Shown piece by piece: positions 1-6,310 of a stretch of DNA of 19,430 nucleotides; within the stretch, counting starts at the first letter, position 1, and every line of letters begins with the position of its first letter. The DNA is taken from positions 1-19,430 of the forward strand of contig CANRLE010000011.1 in the NCBI GenBank assembly GCA_947631385.1. Direction: 5' to 3'. This stretch comes from an uncultured Clostridia bacterium. GTDB taxonomy: Bacteria; Bacillota; Clostridia; TANB77; CAG-508. The translations under genes were made by a program, and so were the position numbers. The notes under the pieces are model-generated. The model was not told where the DNA came from. It worked only from the letters and a program-made list of their open reading frames with translations, and did not search any database.

Positions 1-73
1 AAGGGACTCGAACCCCCACGCTTTTGGCACTGGTTCCTAAGACCAGCGCGTCTACCAGTTCCGCCACATCCGC
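1..73 (-). tRNA. tRNA-Leu(UAG), 3' end cut by window edge
   Basis: Read on the minus strand the sequence starts GCGGATG and folds as a tRNA. The anticodon stem CTGGT/ACCAG encloses the loop CTTAGGA, so the anticodon is UAG, which reads CUN leucine codons. A variable arm and a T arm with GTTCGAGT follow, ending at the window edge. The 3' half of the acceptor stem lies outside the window, so whether CCA is encoded cannot be seen. Confidence 0.93.
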
Positions 74-108
74 AAATTAAGTTAATATATTTACCTAACA
101 CAATGTAT

Positions 109-138
109 ATAATAGCACATTTTAGTTTCCAATGTCAA
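109..138 (-). promoter_or_regulatory. sigma-A promoter of tRNA-Leu
   Basis: On the minus strand TTGACA (133-138) is followed after 18 bases by TATTAT (109-114) in an extended -10 context (TGC before it). The predicted transcription start is near 102, about 30 bases before the mature tRNA 5' end at 73. Confidence 0.65.
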
Positions 139-179
139 GTAATTTTTTCACTATTTTTAATTTTTGACTTGACACATAT

Positions 180-381
180 CTATGCAAAATATACTATCAA
201 TCCACCAATAATTGCAATAATAAAACCTAGAATTTTTAATCCGTTGTGAAGCATCATTTTGATCACCAAATCCAAAAAATCTCTTAGTCAATATTCTAGC
301 ATCATAAACAAATATAATTCCTATTAAAACCATTATTATACCAATCAATTTTACTACTATCTCTAACATCAAAATCAACAT
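180..381 (-). pseudogene. small two-helix membrane protein gene, apparently frameshifted
   Basis: The first frame reads a hydrophobic helix (LIGIIMVLIGIIFVYDAR) followed by a polar stretch with FGFGDQNDAS. That frame then turns into cysteine/tryptophan-rich nonsense. The neighbouring frame continues with GLKILGFIIAIIGGLIVYFA and a TAG at 180-182, an obvious second transmembrane helix. The switch point is around 243-255: one base too many, or two too few, between the serine codon and GGA. Joined, the product would be about 65 residues, helix-loop-helix, a common form of small uncharacterised Clostridia membrane protein. Start may be the ATG at 381 or at 369; an AAGGA-type site lies just upstream. 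Either the gene is decayed, or the base is a sequencing/assembly error. Function unknown. Confidence 0.65.
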
Positions 382-395
382 CCTTTTCCTTTTTA

Positions 396-424
396 ATAAT
401 ACTATTTTCTTTAAAAAAAGTCAA
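396..424 (-). promoter_or_regulatory. sigma-A promoter of the small membrane gene
   Basis: On the minus strand TTGACT (419-424), a 17-base spacer and TATTAT (396-401) precede the membrane gene starting at 381. This block is a near copy of the promoter at 956-984 (see findings). Confidence 0.65.
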
Positions 425-430
425 GAGAGA

Positions 431-452
431 ACCCCTATGCAAGCATAGGGGT
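431..452 (-). terminator. hairpin terminator of the orphan gene 460-876
   Basis: ACCCCTATG and CATAGGGGT form a perfect 9-bp stem around a 4-base loop, beginning 8 bases after the TAA of the orphan gene. The T-run on the minus strand (TTTTTTT) comes only about 10 bases later, so termination strength is uncertain. Confidence 0.55.
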
Positions 453-459
453 ATAGAGA

Positions 460-876
460 TTATGTTGTAACCAGTTCTCTGACAAATTGCCGAACAGGTT
501 TGTTAATTCCGGCAGTTGCTAAAAGAGCTACAACGCTCTGTTCTACATCTGCTGTGTTTTCAATCCTGTTTATTTTGCAATTATGGTCGTAGAACTTGCG
601 TCCTTTAACTTTTTCATAGGCCACATTCAGGGCAATCGGATACCAAATTGGACTTTCAAAAGTTTTTTCAGTGTCTAAAAACCTTACCATTTCCTCAATA
701 GCAGTTACACCTGACATTTTCCCACTGTAGCAACGGAAGATGCGTACATCATATCGTGCCTTTGAAATAGCTTCCACACTGGGCTTATACCGATAATTCC
801 TATCTGCCCAGTATTTCTTAACAATCTCGTCTCTCCTTTCTCTTCTTCTCCATCTTCTGTCTTTTTCTTTCCACAT
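460..876 (-). CDS. orphan protein of unknown function, probably acquired
   Basis: I do not recognise this 138-residue protein. The chosen start is the ATG at 876, with AAGGAG seven bases before it; a longer reading from 948 begins right at the predicted transcription start and has no ribosome binding site. The N-terminus is very basic and Trp/Arg-rich (MWKEKDRRWRRRERR). The rest is a soluble alpha/beta-looking sequence with no signal peptide or membrane helix. It has its own promoter and its own hairpin terminator. Three 60-base lines I counted inside it are 37-47% GC, against 32% for a clpC line. This composition step and the lack of any link to clpC suggest horizontal acquisition. No catalytic motif is visible. 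Confidence 0.7.
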   Translation of the reverse strand: MWKEKDRRWRRRERRDEIVKKYWADRNYRYKPSVEAISKARYDVRIFRCYSGKMSGVTAIEEMVRFLDTEKTFESPIWYPIALNVAYEKVKGRKFYDHNCKINRIENTADVEQSVVALLATAGINKPVRQFVRELVTT

Positions 877-955
877 GATACTTCTCCTTTTCTTTTGTTC
901 TGGTGCAAAAATTGCTCCACCATTGTTACTACCTGTCAATTCTGGCATTAATATT

Positions 956-984
956 ATTATACTATTTTTTTACACAAAAGTCAA
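956..984 (-). promoter_or_regulatory. sigma-A promoter of the orphan gene 460-876
   Basis: On the minus strand TTGACT (979-984), a 17-base spacer and TATAAT (956-961). The predicted start near 949 gives a leader of about 70 bases before the ATG at 876. A 7-bp inverted repeat (TTTTACA at 968-974, TGTAAAA at 990-996) brackets the -35 box and could be an operator. Confidence 0.7.
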
Positions 985-1000
985 TTTTATGTAAAATCTG

Positions 1001-3454
1001 TTAGTCATTTTTAATAACTATTTTTTCATTTTCTACACCAATTTTAGACGTCTTATTTTTCTTCAAATTTCCATCTAAAATCTCTTCTGCTAAAGTATCT
1101 TCTAATATATTTTGAATTGTTCTTCTAAGTGGTCTTGCACCAAAATTTTTATCAATTCCTTTACTTGCAATCAGCTCTTTAACTTCTGGCTCTAGTTCAA
1201 TCTTAATTTTTTGAGTTTCTAGTCTTTTAGTAACTTCTTTTAGCATAATATCAATAATGTCATTTATTTCTGCATCAGTTAACTTGTGGAATACAATTAT
1301 TTCATCAATACGGTTGATAAATTCTGGTCTCAATTCTCTTTTTAAAGCTTCCATTACTTCTTTTTTAGTTTCCTCATACTCTTTTTGACTATTTTCTGCT
1401 ACATTATTTGTTTGAGTAAATCCTAATGCTTTTTTATCTGTAATTAATCTAGCACCAATATTAGATGTCATAATAATAACTGTATTTTTGAAATTTACGG
1501 TTCTTCCTTGGCTATCTGTTAAACGTCCATCTTCCAAAATTTGTAGTAACATGTTCATTACATCTGGATGAGCTTTTTCAATTTCATCAAATAAAATAAC
1601 TGAGTATGGTTTTCTCCTAATTTTTTCTGTTAATTGCCCTCCTTCATCAAATCCAACGTATCCCGGAGGTGAACCAATCAATTTAGAAACAGAGTGTGGT
1701 TCCATAAATTCAGACATATCAATTCTTATCATTGCATTTTCATCACCAAATAATGATTCTGCTAATGCTTTTGATAATTCTGTTTTTCCTACACCTGTTG
1801 GACCTAAGAATAGAAAAGAACCGATTGGTCTTTTAGGGTCTTTTAGTCCTACTCTACCTCTACGTATTGCTTTAGCAACTGCTTCTACTGCTTCGTTTTG
1901 TCCTATGACTCTTGCATGAAGATTTTTTTCTAAATTTTTCAATCTAACATTTTCATCTTCTGTAATTTTGTTAGCAGGAATTCCTGTCCAACTACTAATT
2001 ACTTCTGCAATATTTTCTTCTGTAATATTTGTTACTTCTTTTGTATTCTTATTTTTCCATTTTTTCTGTTCTTTCTCATATTTTTCTTTTAGTTCTTTTT
2101 CTTTATCTCTCAAAGTTGCTGCCTTCTCAAACTTCTGCATTCTAACCGCTTCTTCTTTATCTTTTTGAGCTTCCTCTATTTTTTCTTCTAATTCTTTCAA
2201 ATTATCTGGCTCCGTATAAGTTTTTAATTTTGCTCTAGATGCTGCTTCATCAATTAAATCAATTGCTTTATCTGGTAAAAATCTGTCATTTATATAACGA
2301 ACTGACATTGAAACAGCTGCTTCCATAGCTTCATCTGTAATTTTAACTCCATGATGTGCTTCATATTTATCTCGAATTCCTTTTAAGATTTTAACTGTGT
2401 CTTTTTCAGATGGTTCACTTACAGTAACTGGACTAAATCTTCTTTCTAATGCTGCATCTTTTTCAATATATTTTCTATATTCATTTAATGTGGTTGCACC
2501 TACTAATTGAATTTCTCCTCTTGCCAATAATGGTTTCAAAATATTTGCAGCATCAATAGCTCCTTCTGCTGCACCAGCTCCAACAATTGTATGCAATTCA
2601 TCAATAAACAAAATAATATCTCCTGCTTTTTTCACTTCTGCTAATGCCTTTTTTATTCTTTCTTCAAAATCTCCTCTGTATTTAGCACCTGCCACCATTC
2701 CAGATATATCCATACTAACAACTCTTTTGTCTTTAAGAATTTCTGGTACATCTCCTGACATTATTTTTTGTGCTAATCCTTCTACTACAGCTGTTTTACC
2801 AACTCCCGGTTCTCCAATCAAACATGGATTATTTTTTGTTCTTCTTGATAAAATTTGGATGACTCTTTCAATTTCTTCTTTTCTTCCTATAATAGGATCT
2901 AATTTTCCTTCTCCTGCCTTTTTGGTTAAATCTTCTCCAAATTGATTTAAAGTAGTTGTTTGATTATAGCTTCCGTTTTTTCTTTCTCCATTTCCACTTT
3001 TTTCTTCTCCTTGTAAATCTTCTCCTTCATTTATTACTTTTATAATTTCATTATATAATTTTGGTATGTTTACATTTAATTCTAATAAAATTCTTGCAGC
3101 AATACAGTCTCCTTCTCTTAAAATTCCAATTAATATATGCTCTGTTCCAATGTAATTATATCCTAGTTTCCTAGCTTCTAAAAAAGCATTTTCTATTACT
3201 CTTTTAGTTCTTGGTGTAAAACCTGCAGTTTCTACAATTGGTTCTTCTTGTCCAATTAGTTCTATTATTTTATCTATTATATTATCTGGTACAACTTCTT
3301 GGTTTTCCAATACTTTTGAAGCTACACCACTTCCTTCTTTTGCTAAACCATATAATATATGTTCAGTTCCAATGTAGTTATGCCCTAACTCAATTGCTAC
3401 TTCATTAGCTAATTCTATCGCCTTTTGGGCTCTATTTGTAAATTTATATGTCAT
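1001..3454 (-). CDS. clpC: ClpC, AAA+ unfoldase of the ClpCP protease
   Basis: Cytoplasmic Hsp100 ATPase that unfolds substrates, including arginine-phosphorylated proteins, and feeds them to ClpP. The 817-residue product has the full ClpC layout. Two Clp_N repeats (about 1-145) each carry the YIGTEHIL signature. AAA domain 1 has Walker A GEPGVGKT near 212-219 and FIDELH. A coiled middle region near 400-470 contains a UVR-like segment. AAA domain 2 has GPTGVGKT near 550, GYVGFDEGG and FDEIEKAH. KKALGFTQ carries an LGF tripeptide typical of the ClpP-docking loop. Start is the ATG at 3454 (AAAGGAG eight bases upstream), not the in-frame GTG at 3463. It is the last gene of the ctsR operon, but 360 bases and an opposite-strand ORF separate it from mcsB. 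I see neither a clear sigma-A promoter nor a CtsR box of its own, nor a clear terminator after it. Confidence 0.97.
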   Translation of the reverse strand: MTYKFTNRAQKAIELANEVAIELGHNYIGTEHILYGLAKEGSGVASKVLENQEVVPDNIIDKIIELIGQEEPIVETAGFTPRTKRVIENAFLEARKLGYNYIGTEHILIGILREGDCIAARILLELNVNIPKLYNEIIKVINEGEDLQGEEKSGNGERKNGSYNQTTTLNQFGEDLTKKAGEGKLDPIIGRKEEIERVIQILSRRTKNNPCLIGEPGVGKTAVVEGLAQKIMSGDVPEILKDKRVVSMDISGMVAGAKYRGDFEERIKKALAEVKKAGDIILFIDELHTIVGAGAAEGAIDAANILKPLLARGEIQLVGATTLNEYRKYIEKDAALERRFSPVTVSEPSEKDTVKILKGIRDKYEAHHGVKITDEAMEAAVSMSVRYINDRFLPDKAIDLIDEAASRAKLKTYTEPDNLKELEEKIEEAQKDKEEAVRMQKFEKAATLRDKEKELKEKYEKEQKKWKNKNTKEVTNITEENIAEVISSWTGIPANKITEDENVRLKNLEKNLHARVIGQNEAVEAVAKAIRRGRVGLKDPKRPIGSFLFLGPTGVGKTELSKALAESLFGDENAMIRIDMSEFMEPHSVSKLIGSPPGYVGFDEGGQLTEKIRRKPYSVILFDEIEKAHPDVMNMLLQILEDGRLTDSQGRTVNFKNTVIIMTSNIGARLITDKKALGFTQTNNVAENSQKEYEETKKEVMEALKRELRPEFINRIDEIIVFHKLTDAEINDIIDIMLKEVTKRLETQKIKIELEPEVKELIASKGIDKNFGARPLRRTIQNILEDTLAEEILDGNLKKNKTSKIGVENEKIVIKND

Positions 3455-3472
3455 TGAAATCACTCCTTTATA

Positions 3473-3501
3473 TTGATTTTTTATGTTGTTTGTTATATAA
3501 T
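3473..3501 (+). promoter_or_regulatory. sigma-A promoter of the small orphan ORF 3574-3777
   Basis: TTGATT (3473-3478), a 17-base spacer and a perfect TATAAT (3496-3501), pointing away from clpC. The predicted start near 3507-3509 coincides with the 5' edge of a hairpin. It lies just upstream of the clpC ribosome binding site, on the opposite strand. Confidence 0.7.
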
Positions 3502-3506
3502 GCTTT

Positions 3507-3568
3507 AAATACCTTTGGTATTTGTAACCGTTTTTAGTCTACATATAGACTTTTTTTCCCTAAGGAGG
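3507..3568 (+). promoter_or_regulatory. leader with two hairpins, terminator-like second stem, then strong RBS
   Basis: Hairpin 1 (3507-3523) is AAATACC/GGTATTT with loop TTT. Hairpin 2 (3536-3551) is AGTCTA/TAGACT with loop CATA, directly followed by a run of seven T (3551-3557), the form of a weak intrinsic terminator. Only four bases later comes TAAGGAGG (3561-3568), five bases before the ATG at 3574. The arrangement suggests attenuation, or protection of the transcript's 5' end. Confidence 0.5.
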
Positions 3569-3573
3569 TTAGC

Positions 3574-3777
3574 ATGAACAGACAAGAGAAAATTGATTTT
3601 ATCAAGAAAGAATATCCAGCATTATATCGGATTCTGGAAGATAACGTTCCAGACATTATTAAAGATGTAATGCATGCAGACGTTTCAGCGATTATTGATT
3701 ACAATTGCTGCGTCGCTTACTTTTTTGGTCATATCTGGAATAGTCAACTGCTCCAGAAACTTAAAATCTCTTTGTAA
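3574..3777 (+). CDS. small orphan protein inserted antisense in the clp operon
   Basis: A 67-residue ORF I cannot assign. It begins MNRQEKIDFIKKEYPALYR, looks soluble and helical, contains a CC pair (YNCCVAYFFGH) and ends KLKISL. Reasons to accept it as a gene: a near-consensus sigma-A promoter at 3473-3501, a near-perfect TAAGGAGG five bases before the ATG, and a terminator right after the stop. Two 60-base lines I counted are 33% and 40% GC, above the neighbours. It lies between mcsB and clpC, on the strand opposite to the operon. It may be an acquired single-gene cassette, or a truncated remnant of a longer protein. No domain, signal peptide or membrane helix is evident. Confidence 0.6.
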   Translation: MNRQEKIDFIKKEYPALYRILEDNVPDIIKDVMHADVSAIIDYNCCVAYFFGHIWNSQLLQKLKISL

Positions 3778-3783
3778 CATCTT

Positions 3784-3805
3784 GCCTCCTTTGGGGGGCT
3801 CTTTT
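3784..3805 (+). terminator. intrinsic terminator of ORF 3574-3777
   Basis: GCCTCC pairs with the last six bases of GGGGGGC (6 bp, one G-U pair), followed by TCTTTT. On the minus strand no T-run follows, so it should not stop mcsB-to-clpC transcription. Its left arm contains CCTCCTT (3785-3791), the exact complement of AAGGAGG at 3562-3568. Confidence 0.6.
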
Positions 3806-4817
3806 ATTCTTCATTAATAATTTTTTGTATTACTTCTGCTCTTTTAATATCTCTTTCAATTGGTTCATACTGCTCACCTATATACTTTTGTAAATTAGCA
3901 GGTTTTGTATAAAGATATAATTTTTGAACTTTCAAATCTGTCAATTCTTTTAGTATTCCTAAGTCAGTACCTAATTTGATATTTGATAGTAATTCTCTTG
4001 TTTCTTCTGAAGATATTTTCTTGCAATTATTTAAAATTCCATAGCTTCGATAAATTAAATCTTCTAAGCTAATATCATCTTTGGCTAATATTTTTCTTGC
4101 TTGTCTTTCTTGTTTGATAATTTTTTCAACAATTACATGTAGATTTTGTATAATATCTTTTTCTGTTATTCCCATTGTTTGCTTATTTGAAATCTGATAC
4201 ATATCTCCTGTACTTTCTGTGTTTTCTCCATATACACCTCTAATGTTAATTCCAAAACTATTAATTGCTTCTAATACTTTTTTTGTATTTTTTGTTCTAG
4301 AAAGAGCAGGCAAATGTACCATAACTGATGCTCTTAATCCAGTTCCTACATTATTTGGACATGATGTTAAATATCCATATTTTTCATTAACACTATATCC
4401 TAATACTTCTTCTATTTTTTCATCTAATTCAACAGCTAAATTAAGAGTATTCTCTAGGTCTAATCCGCAATTAAATACTTGTATTTCCAAATGATCTTGA
4501 TTTCCTATCATAATACAAATATTTTCATCATCATTTATTAAAATACTTCCAGTTTCACTTTTTTTCAATGCAAATTCTGGACTGATTAGGTTCTTCTCTA
4601 CTAAACTCATTTTTGTTATATCATCCATGTCTTTTAGTTCTAAGAATTTTAATCCGTATCCAATAGAAAATAATCCTTCTTTTACCTTATTTTTTAAAGC
4701 TTCTATGTCTTCTTTTTGTTTTAAATTAAATTTAAAACCTTTCAAGTTTCTAGCTAATCTTATTCTTGTGCTTTTTGCAACATCAGAATTTTCACTACTT
4801 TGTAAATACCAATTCAT
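3804..4817 (-). CDS. mcsB: McsB, protein arginine kinase
   Basis: Phosphorylates arginine residues on proteins, including CtsR, marking them for ClpCP. The 337-residue product is a phosphagen-kinase-fold protein. STRIRLARN near residue 15 is the N-terminal nucleotide-contacting motif. SCPNNVGTGLRASVMVHLP is the bacterial version of the guanidino-kinase CPxNxGT active-site signature. RGVYGENTES follows. Length and motifs fit McsB. Start is the ATG at 4817 with AAGGAG eight bases before it; the GTG at 4826 overlaps the mcsA stop but has no better site. The ribosome binding site lies in the last codons of mcsA, so translational coupling is likely. Activated by McsA in characterised Bacilli. Confidence 0.96.
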   Translation of the reverse strand: MNWYLQSSENSDVAKSTRIRLARNLKGFKFNLKQKEDIEALKNKVKEGLFSIGYGLKFLELKDMDDITKMSLVEKNLISPEFALKKSETGSILINDDENICIMIGNQDHLEIQVFNCGLDLENTLNLAVELDEKIEEVLGYSVNEKYGYLTSCPNNVGTGLRASVMVHLPALSRTKNTKKVLEAINSFGINIRGVYGENTESTGDMYQISNKQTMGITEKDIIQNLHVIVEKIIKQERQARKILAKDDISLEDLIYRSYGILNNCKKISSEETRELLSNIKLGTDLGILKELTDLKVQKLYLYTKPANLQKYIGEQYEPIERDIKRAEVIQKIINEE

Positions 4818-4822
4818 TTTTT

Positions 4823-5371
4823 TCACTCCTTTTTATTATTTTTTTGTTCTTCTTGAATTTCATCTCTTATTTTAGCTGCATCTTCATATCTTTCTTCTTT
4901 AATTGCTTTTTTTAATTTTTCTTGCAATGTATTTAGTTTTTTCTCGTTTTCATCATTTTTAACTATTTGTTTTTCGTTATTTACAGTATCCCCTATTTTT
5001 CCAATTCTTCCCACATGACGATTAGCACCTTGTATATGTTTTAAAATTGGATCTAATCTTTCTTCAAATACATCATAACAATGTCCACAGCCTAATCTTC
5101 CTGTATTTACAATATCATCAAATGTATAGCCACATTGTTCACATTTTAATGTCTTTATTTCATTTAATAATGGCATAAATTCTGGTGTTGAAAAATCTTC
5201 CATAAATTCTCCAAAGAAACTAGAAAAATCAATTGGCATACTAAAGTCCATATTTGTTATACCTAATTTTTTACTACATTCCTCACATAAATTTAGTTCT
5301 TTTTTTCTTCCGTTAATATTTTCTGAATATCTTACGTTTGCTTCTCTTTTTCCACAATTATCACACAACAT
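4823..5371 (-). CDS. mcsA: McsA, zinc-finger activator of McsB
   Basis: Adaptor that stimulates the McsB kinase and links stress sensing to CtsR release. The 182-residue protein has four CxxC pairs: CDNC and CEEC near the N-terminus (about 3-33), then CEQC and CGHC (about 75-100). This matches the zinc-binding layout of McsA. A C-terminal UVR motif (LKKAIKEERYEDAAKIRDEI, about 150-175) is the family's protein-interaction segment. Start ATG is preceded by AAAGGAGG. It begins 22 bases after the ctsR stop, and mcsB starts 5 bases after its own stop. Confidence 0.95.
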   Translation of the reverse strand: MLCDNCGKREANVRYSENINGRKKELNLCEECSKKLGITNMDFSMPIDFSSFFGEFMEDFSTPEFMPLLNEIKTLKCEQCGYTFDDIVNTGRLGCGHCYDVFEERLDPILKHIQGANRHVGRIGKIGDTVNNEKQIVKNDENEKKLNTLQEKLKKAIKEERYEDAAKIRDEIQEEQKNNKKE

Positions 5372-5393
5372 TTTTAATTCCTCCTTTAAATAA

Positions 5394-5837
5394 TTAACTT
5401 AAGTTGAGCAACATATTTTTAAATATTCTTGCTCTTACTATATCTTTTATATTTTTTTCTAATTGCAACACATTGTCACTTGTTGCTACTTTTAATAACT
5501 TCGCTTCATTTTCTTCTATTATTCCATATGTCAAAAAGTCACTAATTAGTATATCTACTTCGTTTGCTGTTATTTCATTTCCTATATTATTTATGATATG
5601 CATGATGTAGTCTGATTTTGTATTGTTGACTTTTTTTATTGTTATATGTCCTCCACCTCCTCTTCTACTTTCTACATAATATCCTTGCGAAGGCTTGAAT
5701 CTTGTTGCTATTACATAGTTTATTTGTGATGGTACACAGTTAAATTGTTCTGCTAATTCATTTCTCTGTATTTCCACGCTGTCTTCTTCTTCAAATAATT
5801 CTTTTATAAATTCTTCTATAATGTCAGACATTCTCAT
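5394..5837 (-). CDS. ctsR: CtsR, repressor of class III heat-shock genes
   Basis: Dimeric winged-helix DNA-binding repressor that shuts off clp genes in the absence of stress. It is inactivated on heat or thiol stress through its glycine-rich loop and the McsA/McsB pair. The 147-residue product starts MRMSDIIEEFIKELF and has the N-terminal helix-turn-helix (about 12-50). The glycine-rich wing ESRRGGGGHITI (about 58-69) is the family hallmark and thermosensor, and a C-terminal helical dimerisation domain follows. It is the first gene of the operon. Two perfect CtsR operators lie just upstream, so it is autoregulated. Confidence 0.97.
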   Translation of the reverse strand: MRMSDIIEEFIKELFEEEDSVEIQRNELAEQFNCVPSQINYVIATRFKPSQGYYVESRRGGGGHITIKKVNNTKSDYIMHIINNIGNEITANEVDILISDFLTYGIIEENEAKLLKVATSDNVLQLEKNIKDIVRARIFKNMLLNLS

Positions 5838-5871
5838 TTTTTATCATCCCCAATCTTTCATATATTTTGTC

Positions 5872-5888
5872 TTTGACTTTCTTTGACC
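5872..5888 (-). promoter_or_regulatory. CtsR operator 1 (downstream of the promoter)
   Basis: Minus-strand GGTCAAAGAAAGTCAAA matches every fixed position of the CtsR heptad direct repeat (A/G)GTCAAA-NAN-(A/G)GTCAAA. It sits immediately after the predicted transcription start (about 5891), where bound repressor would block initiation. Confidence 0.9.
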
Positions 5889-5897
5889 TACAATATT

Positions 5898-5925
5898 ATT
5901 ATACTAGCTTTTGGATTTTTTTCAA
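5898..5925 (-). promoter_or_regulatory. sigma-A promoter of the ctsR operon
   Basis: On the minus strand TTGAAA (5920-5925), a 16-base spacer and a perfect TATAAT (5898-5903). It lies exactly between the two CtsR operators. Confidence 0.8.
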
Positions 5926-5933
5926 AAGCACTT

Positions 5934-5950
5934 TTTGACCTTCTTTGACC
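5934..5950 (-). promoter_or_regulatory. CtsR operator 2 (upstream of the -35 box)
   Basis: Minus-strand GGTCAAAGAAGGTCAAA is a second perfect match to the CtsR consensus, starting 8 bases beyond the -35 box. Together with operator 1 it brackets the promoter. Confidence 0.9.
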
Positions 5951-5998
5951 TTTTTCTTCTTTCTCATTGATATTTTCTATCATTTTCTCTCTTTTTCT

Positions 5999-6187
5999 TT
6001 ATTTTTTATCTTTTTTTGTTATATTTTGTAATTCCTCTACTTTTTCTTTTTGTTGTGGTAATGATACCCATGCAAAATATGAAGATATAAACTCTCCATA
6101 TTTTGTTGCATCTTCCCCTACTTCTGCAACAGAATATTCTATTTGCTTTTCTTTATTTTTTCTTTCTTCTTTCATAACAAATTCCAC
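5999..6187 (-). CDS. possible small protein upstream of ctsR
   Basis: A 58- to 62-residue ORF, starting at GTG 6187 or ATG 6175. It has a natural-looking low-GC codon pattern and a charged N-terminus (MKEERKNKEKQIEY). The core GEDATKYGEFISSYFAWVSL is followed by a Lys-rich tail. It lies on the same strand as ctsR, upstream of its promoter, and divergent from the HD gene at 6311. I see no strong ribosome binding site or promoter for it, so it could be chance. A plus-strand ORF over the same stretch is poly-Phe/Ser-like and looks like a shadow. Function unknown. Confidence 0.4.
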   Translation of the reverse strand: MEFVMKEERKNKEKQIEYSVAEVGEDATKYGEFISSYFAWVSLPQQKEKVEELQNITKKDKK

Positions 6188-6243
6188 ACTTTCTTTTTAT
6201 TGTTATGTGCATTTTTTTTCATTTTATTCATCTAATCTAAAAT

Positions 6244-6273
6244 TTGCATTTTATATAATAAATATGGTATAAT
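6244..6273 (+). promoter_or_regulatory. sigma-A promoter of the HD-domain gene
   Basis: TTGCAT (6244-6249), an 18-base spacer and TATAAT (6268-6273) with an extended -10 (TGG before it). The predicted start near 6280 lies upstream of the ATG at 6311. Confidence 0.7.
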
Positions 6274-6310
6274 TAATATATAAATACATATGAAAATAAG
6301 AGGTATTAAA

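Noticed and set aside
431..452. Integron attC-like site at the orphan gene's 3' end
   Set aside because: The hairpin is a simple perfect stem with a 4-base loop and lacks the paired R and L core sites of attC.
705..923. 72-residue minus-strand ORF in another frame of the orphan gene
   Set aside because: No ribosome binding site; it lies inside the better-supported frame 460-876.
877..948. N-terminal extension of the orphan protein to an ATG at 948
   Set aside because: That ATG coincides with the predicted transcription start and has no RBS; the ATG at 876 has AAGGAG at good spacing.
5967..6272. 101-residue plus-strand ORF, Phe/Ser-rich
   Set aside because: Composition is that of an antisense shadow of AT-rich sequence; it covers the HD promoter and has no RBS.
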